A DNA stretch of 6,073 nucleotides from an uncultured Bacteroidales bacterium (lineage in GTDB: Bacteria; Bacteroidota; Bacteroidia; Bacteroidales; UBA932): NCBI GenBank assembly GCA_946405485.1, contig CAMJHJ010000150.1, positions 1-6,073 of the forward strand, read 5' to 3'. Position 1 is the stretch's first letter. Every line of letters starts with the position of its first letter. The position numbers and the translations under genes are program-made. A model generated the notes under the pieces. It was not told the DNA's origin. It saw only the letters and a list, made by a program, of their open reading frames with translations, and ran no database searches. Of the stretch, positions 5,936 through 6,073 are shown piece by piece.

Positions 5936-5936
5936 A

Positions 5937-5965
5937 GAAGGGGGCGCCATCACGGCGGCCCCTTC
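5937..5965. terminator. Bidirectional intrinsic terminator between convergent genes
   Basis: GAAGGGG (5937-5943) pairs with CCCCTTC (5959-5965), and CGCC (5945-5948) with GGCG (5954-5957), with one G-G mismatch and the loop ATCAC. This gives an 11-pair GC-rich stem. Read on the minus strand it is followed by TTATTTAT, a U-rich tail, so it best ends the gene coming from the right edge. On the plus strand it also lies 52 bases after the HTH stop, with a weaker U-tail. Confidence 0.7.
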
Positions 5966-5993
5966 GACGATTTATTGGTGTTGGAAACAATGA
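5966..5993 (+). repeat. Direct repeat, right copy (partner at 5321-5346)
   Basis: This copy starts GACGATTTATTGG and ends GGAAACAATGA. It lies directly after the terminator stem and just outside the 3' end of the right-edge gene, 645 bp from the left copy. The ATG it contains (5990) opens only an 11-codon frame, so this copy does not start a gene. Confidence 0.65.
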
Positions 5994-5999
5994 GAACGG

Positions 6000-6073
6000 T
6001 CAGAGGTTGGTCCTCGCACGGTTGATGTCCCGTGTGTCCACGGTCATGACGAGGTTCCGCTGTCCTCCCGTCT
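6000..6073 (-). CDS. 3' end of an unknown gene entering from the right edge
   Basis: One minus-strand frame is open from the right edge to a TGA at 6002-6000 and encodes a tail of 23 residues that includes NLVMTVDTRDINRARTNL. The residue mix looks like real protein, and the stop is followed after 35 bases by a strong terminator that works best on this strand, which supports a genuine gene end. The other two frames are less likely: one stops after 9 codons and the other reads through the terminator stem. There is too little to name a family. Confidence 0.55.
   Translation of the reverse strand, partial: TGGQRNLVMTVDTRDINRARTNL

Noticed and set aside
5990..6025. Short plus-strand frame starting at the ATG in the right direct repeat
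   Set aside because: It has only 11 codons and overlaps the end of the right-edge minus-strand gene; it is probably a by-product of the repeated sequence.

Overview
The window looks like part of a mobile or accessory island from a member of the Bacteroidota, probably a higher-GC gut-type Bacteroidales. The evidence is a DUF3945-type protein next to a Toprim primase-like protein (a pairing typical of Bacteroidales conjugative elements), a TTTG / TAnnTTTG promoter of the Bacteroides type, and no strong Shine-Dalgarno sequences. The genus cannot be read from the sequence.

Bases 1-5126 hold one compact minus-strand operon. In transcription order: a Toprim primase-like protein (4107-5126); a DUF3945-type protein that overlaps it by 11 bp (3272-4117); an unrecognised 133-residue protein (2866-3267); a very large 818-residue protein (400-2856); and, starting on an ATGA overlap with that protein's stop, a membrane-anchored basic/coiled-coil protein that runs off the left edge (1-403). 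The gene order and the overlaps point to co-translation of one functional module.

The most unusual gene is the 818-residue protein. It joins an N-terminal ADP-ribosylglycohydrolase (DraG/ARH)-like domain with degraded metal-binding motifs, about 320 residues I do not recognise, and a C-terminal DUF488 domain whose signature residues are intact. A link to ADP-ribose or nucleic-acid modification chemistry is plausible but is inference.

Bases 5127-5333 are an AT-rich divergent control region. It holds a plus-strand promoter (5174-5204), a long near-perfect inverted repeat with a 3-base loop (5251-5295), and a perfect 12-bp palindrome that reads as a -7 element on both strands (5299-5310). It separates the minus operon from a plus-strand gene (5334-5885) encoding a small protein made of two diverged copies of a helix-turn-helix unit, probably the local regulator. 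That gene is followed by short repeats and a strong two-way terminator hairpin (5937-5965). Beyond the terminator lies the 3' end of another minus-strand gene (6000-6073). A 26-28 bp imperfect direct repeat (5321-5346 and 5966-5993) brackets the regulator gene with its terminator, as if this unit were inserted as a cassette or left by a duplication.
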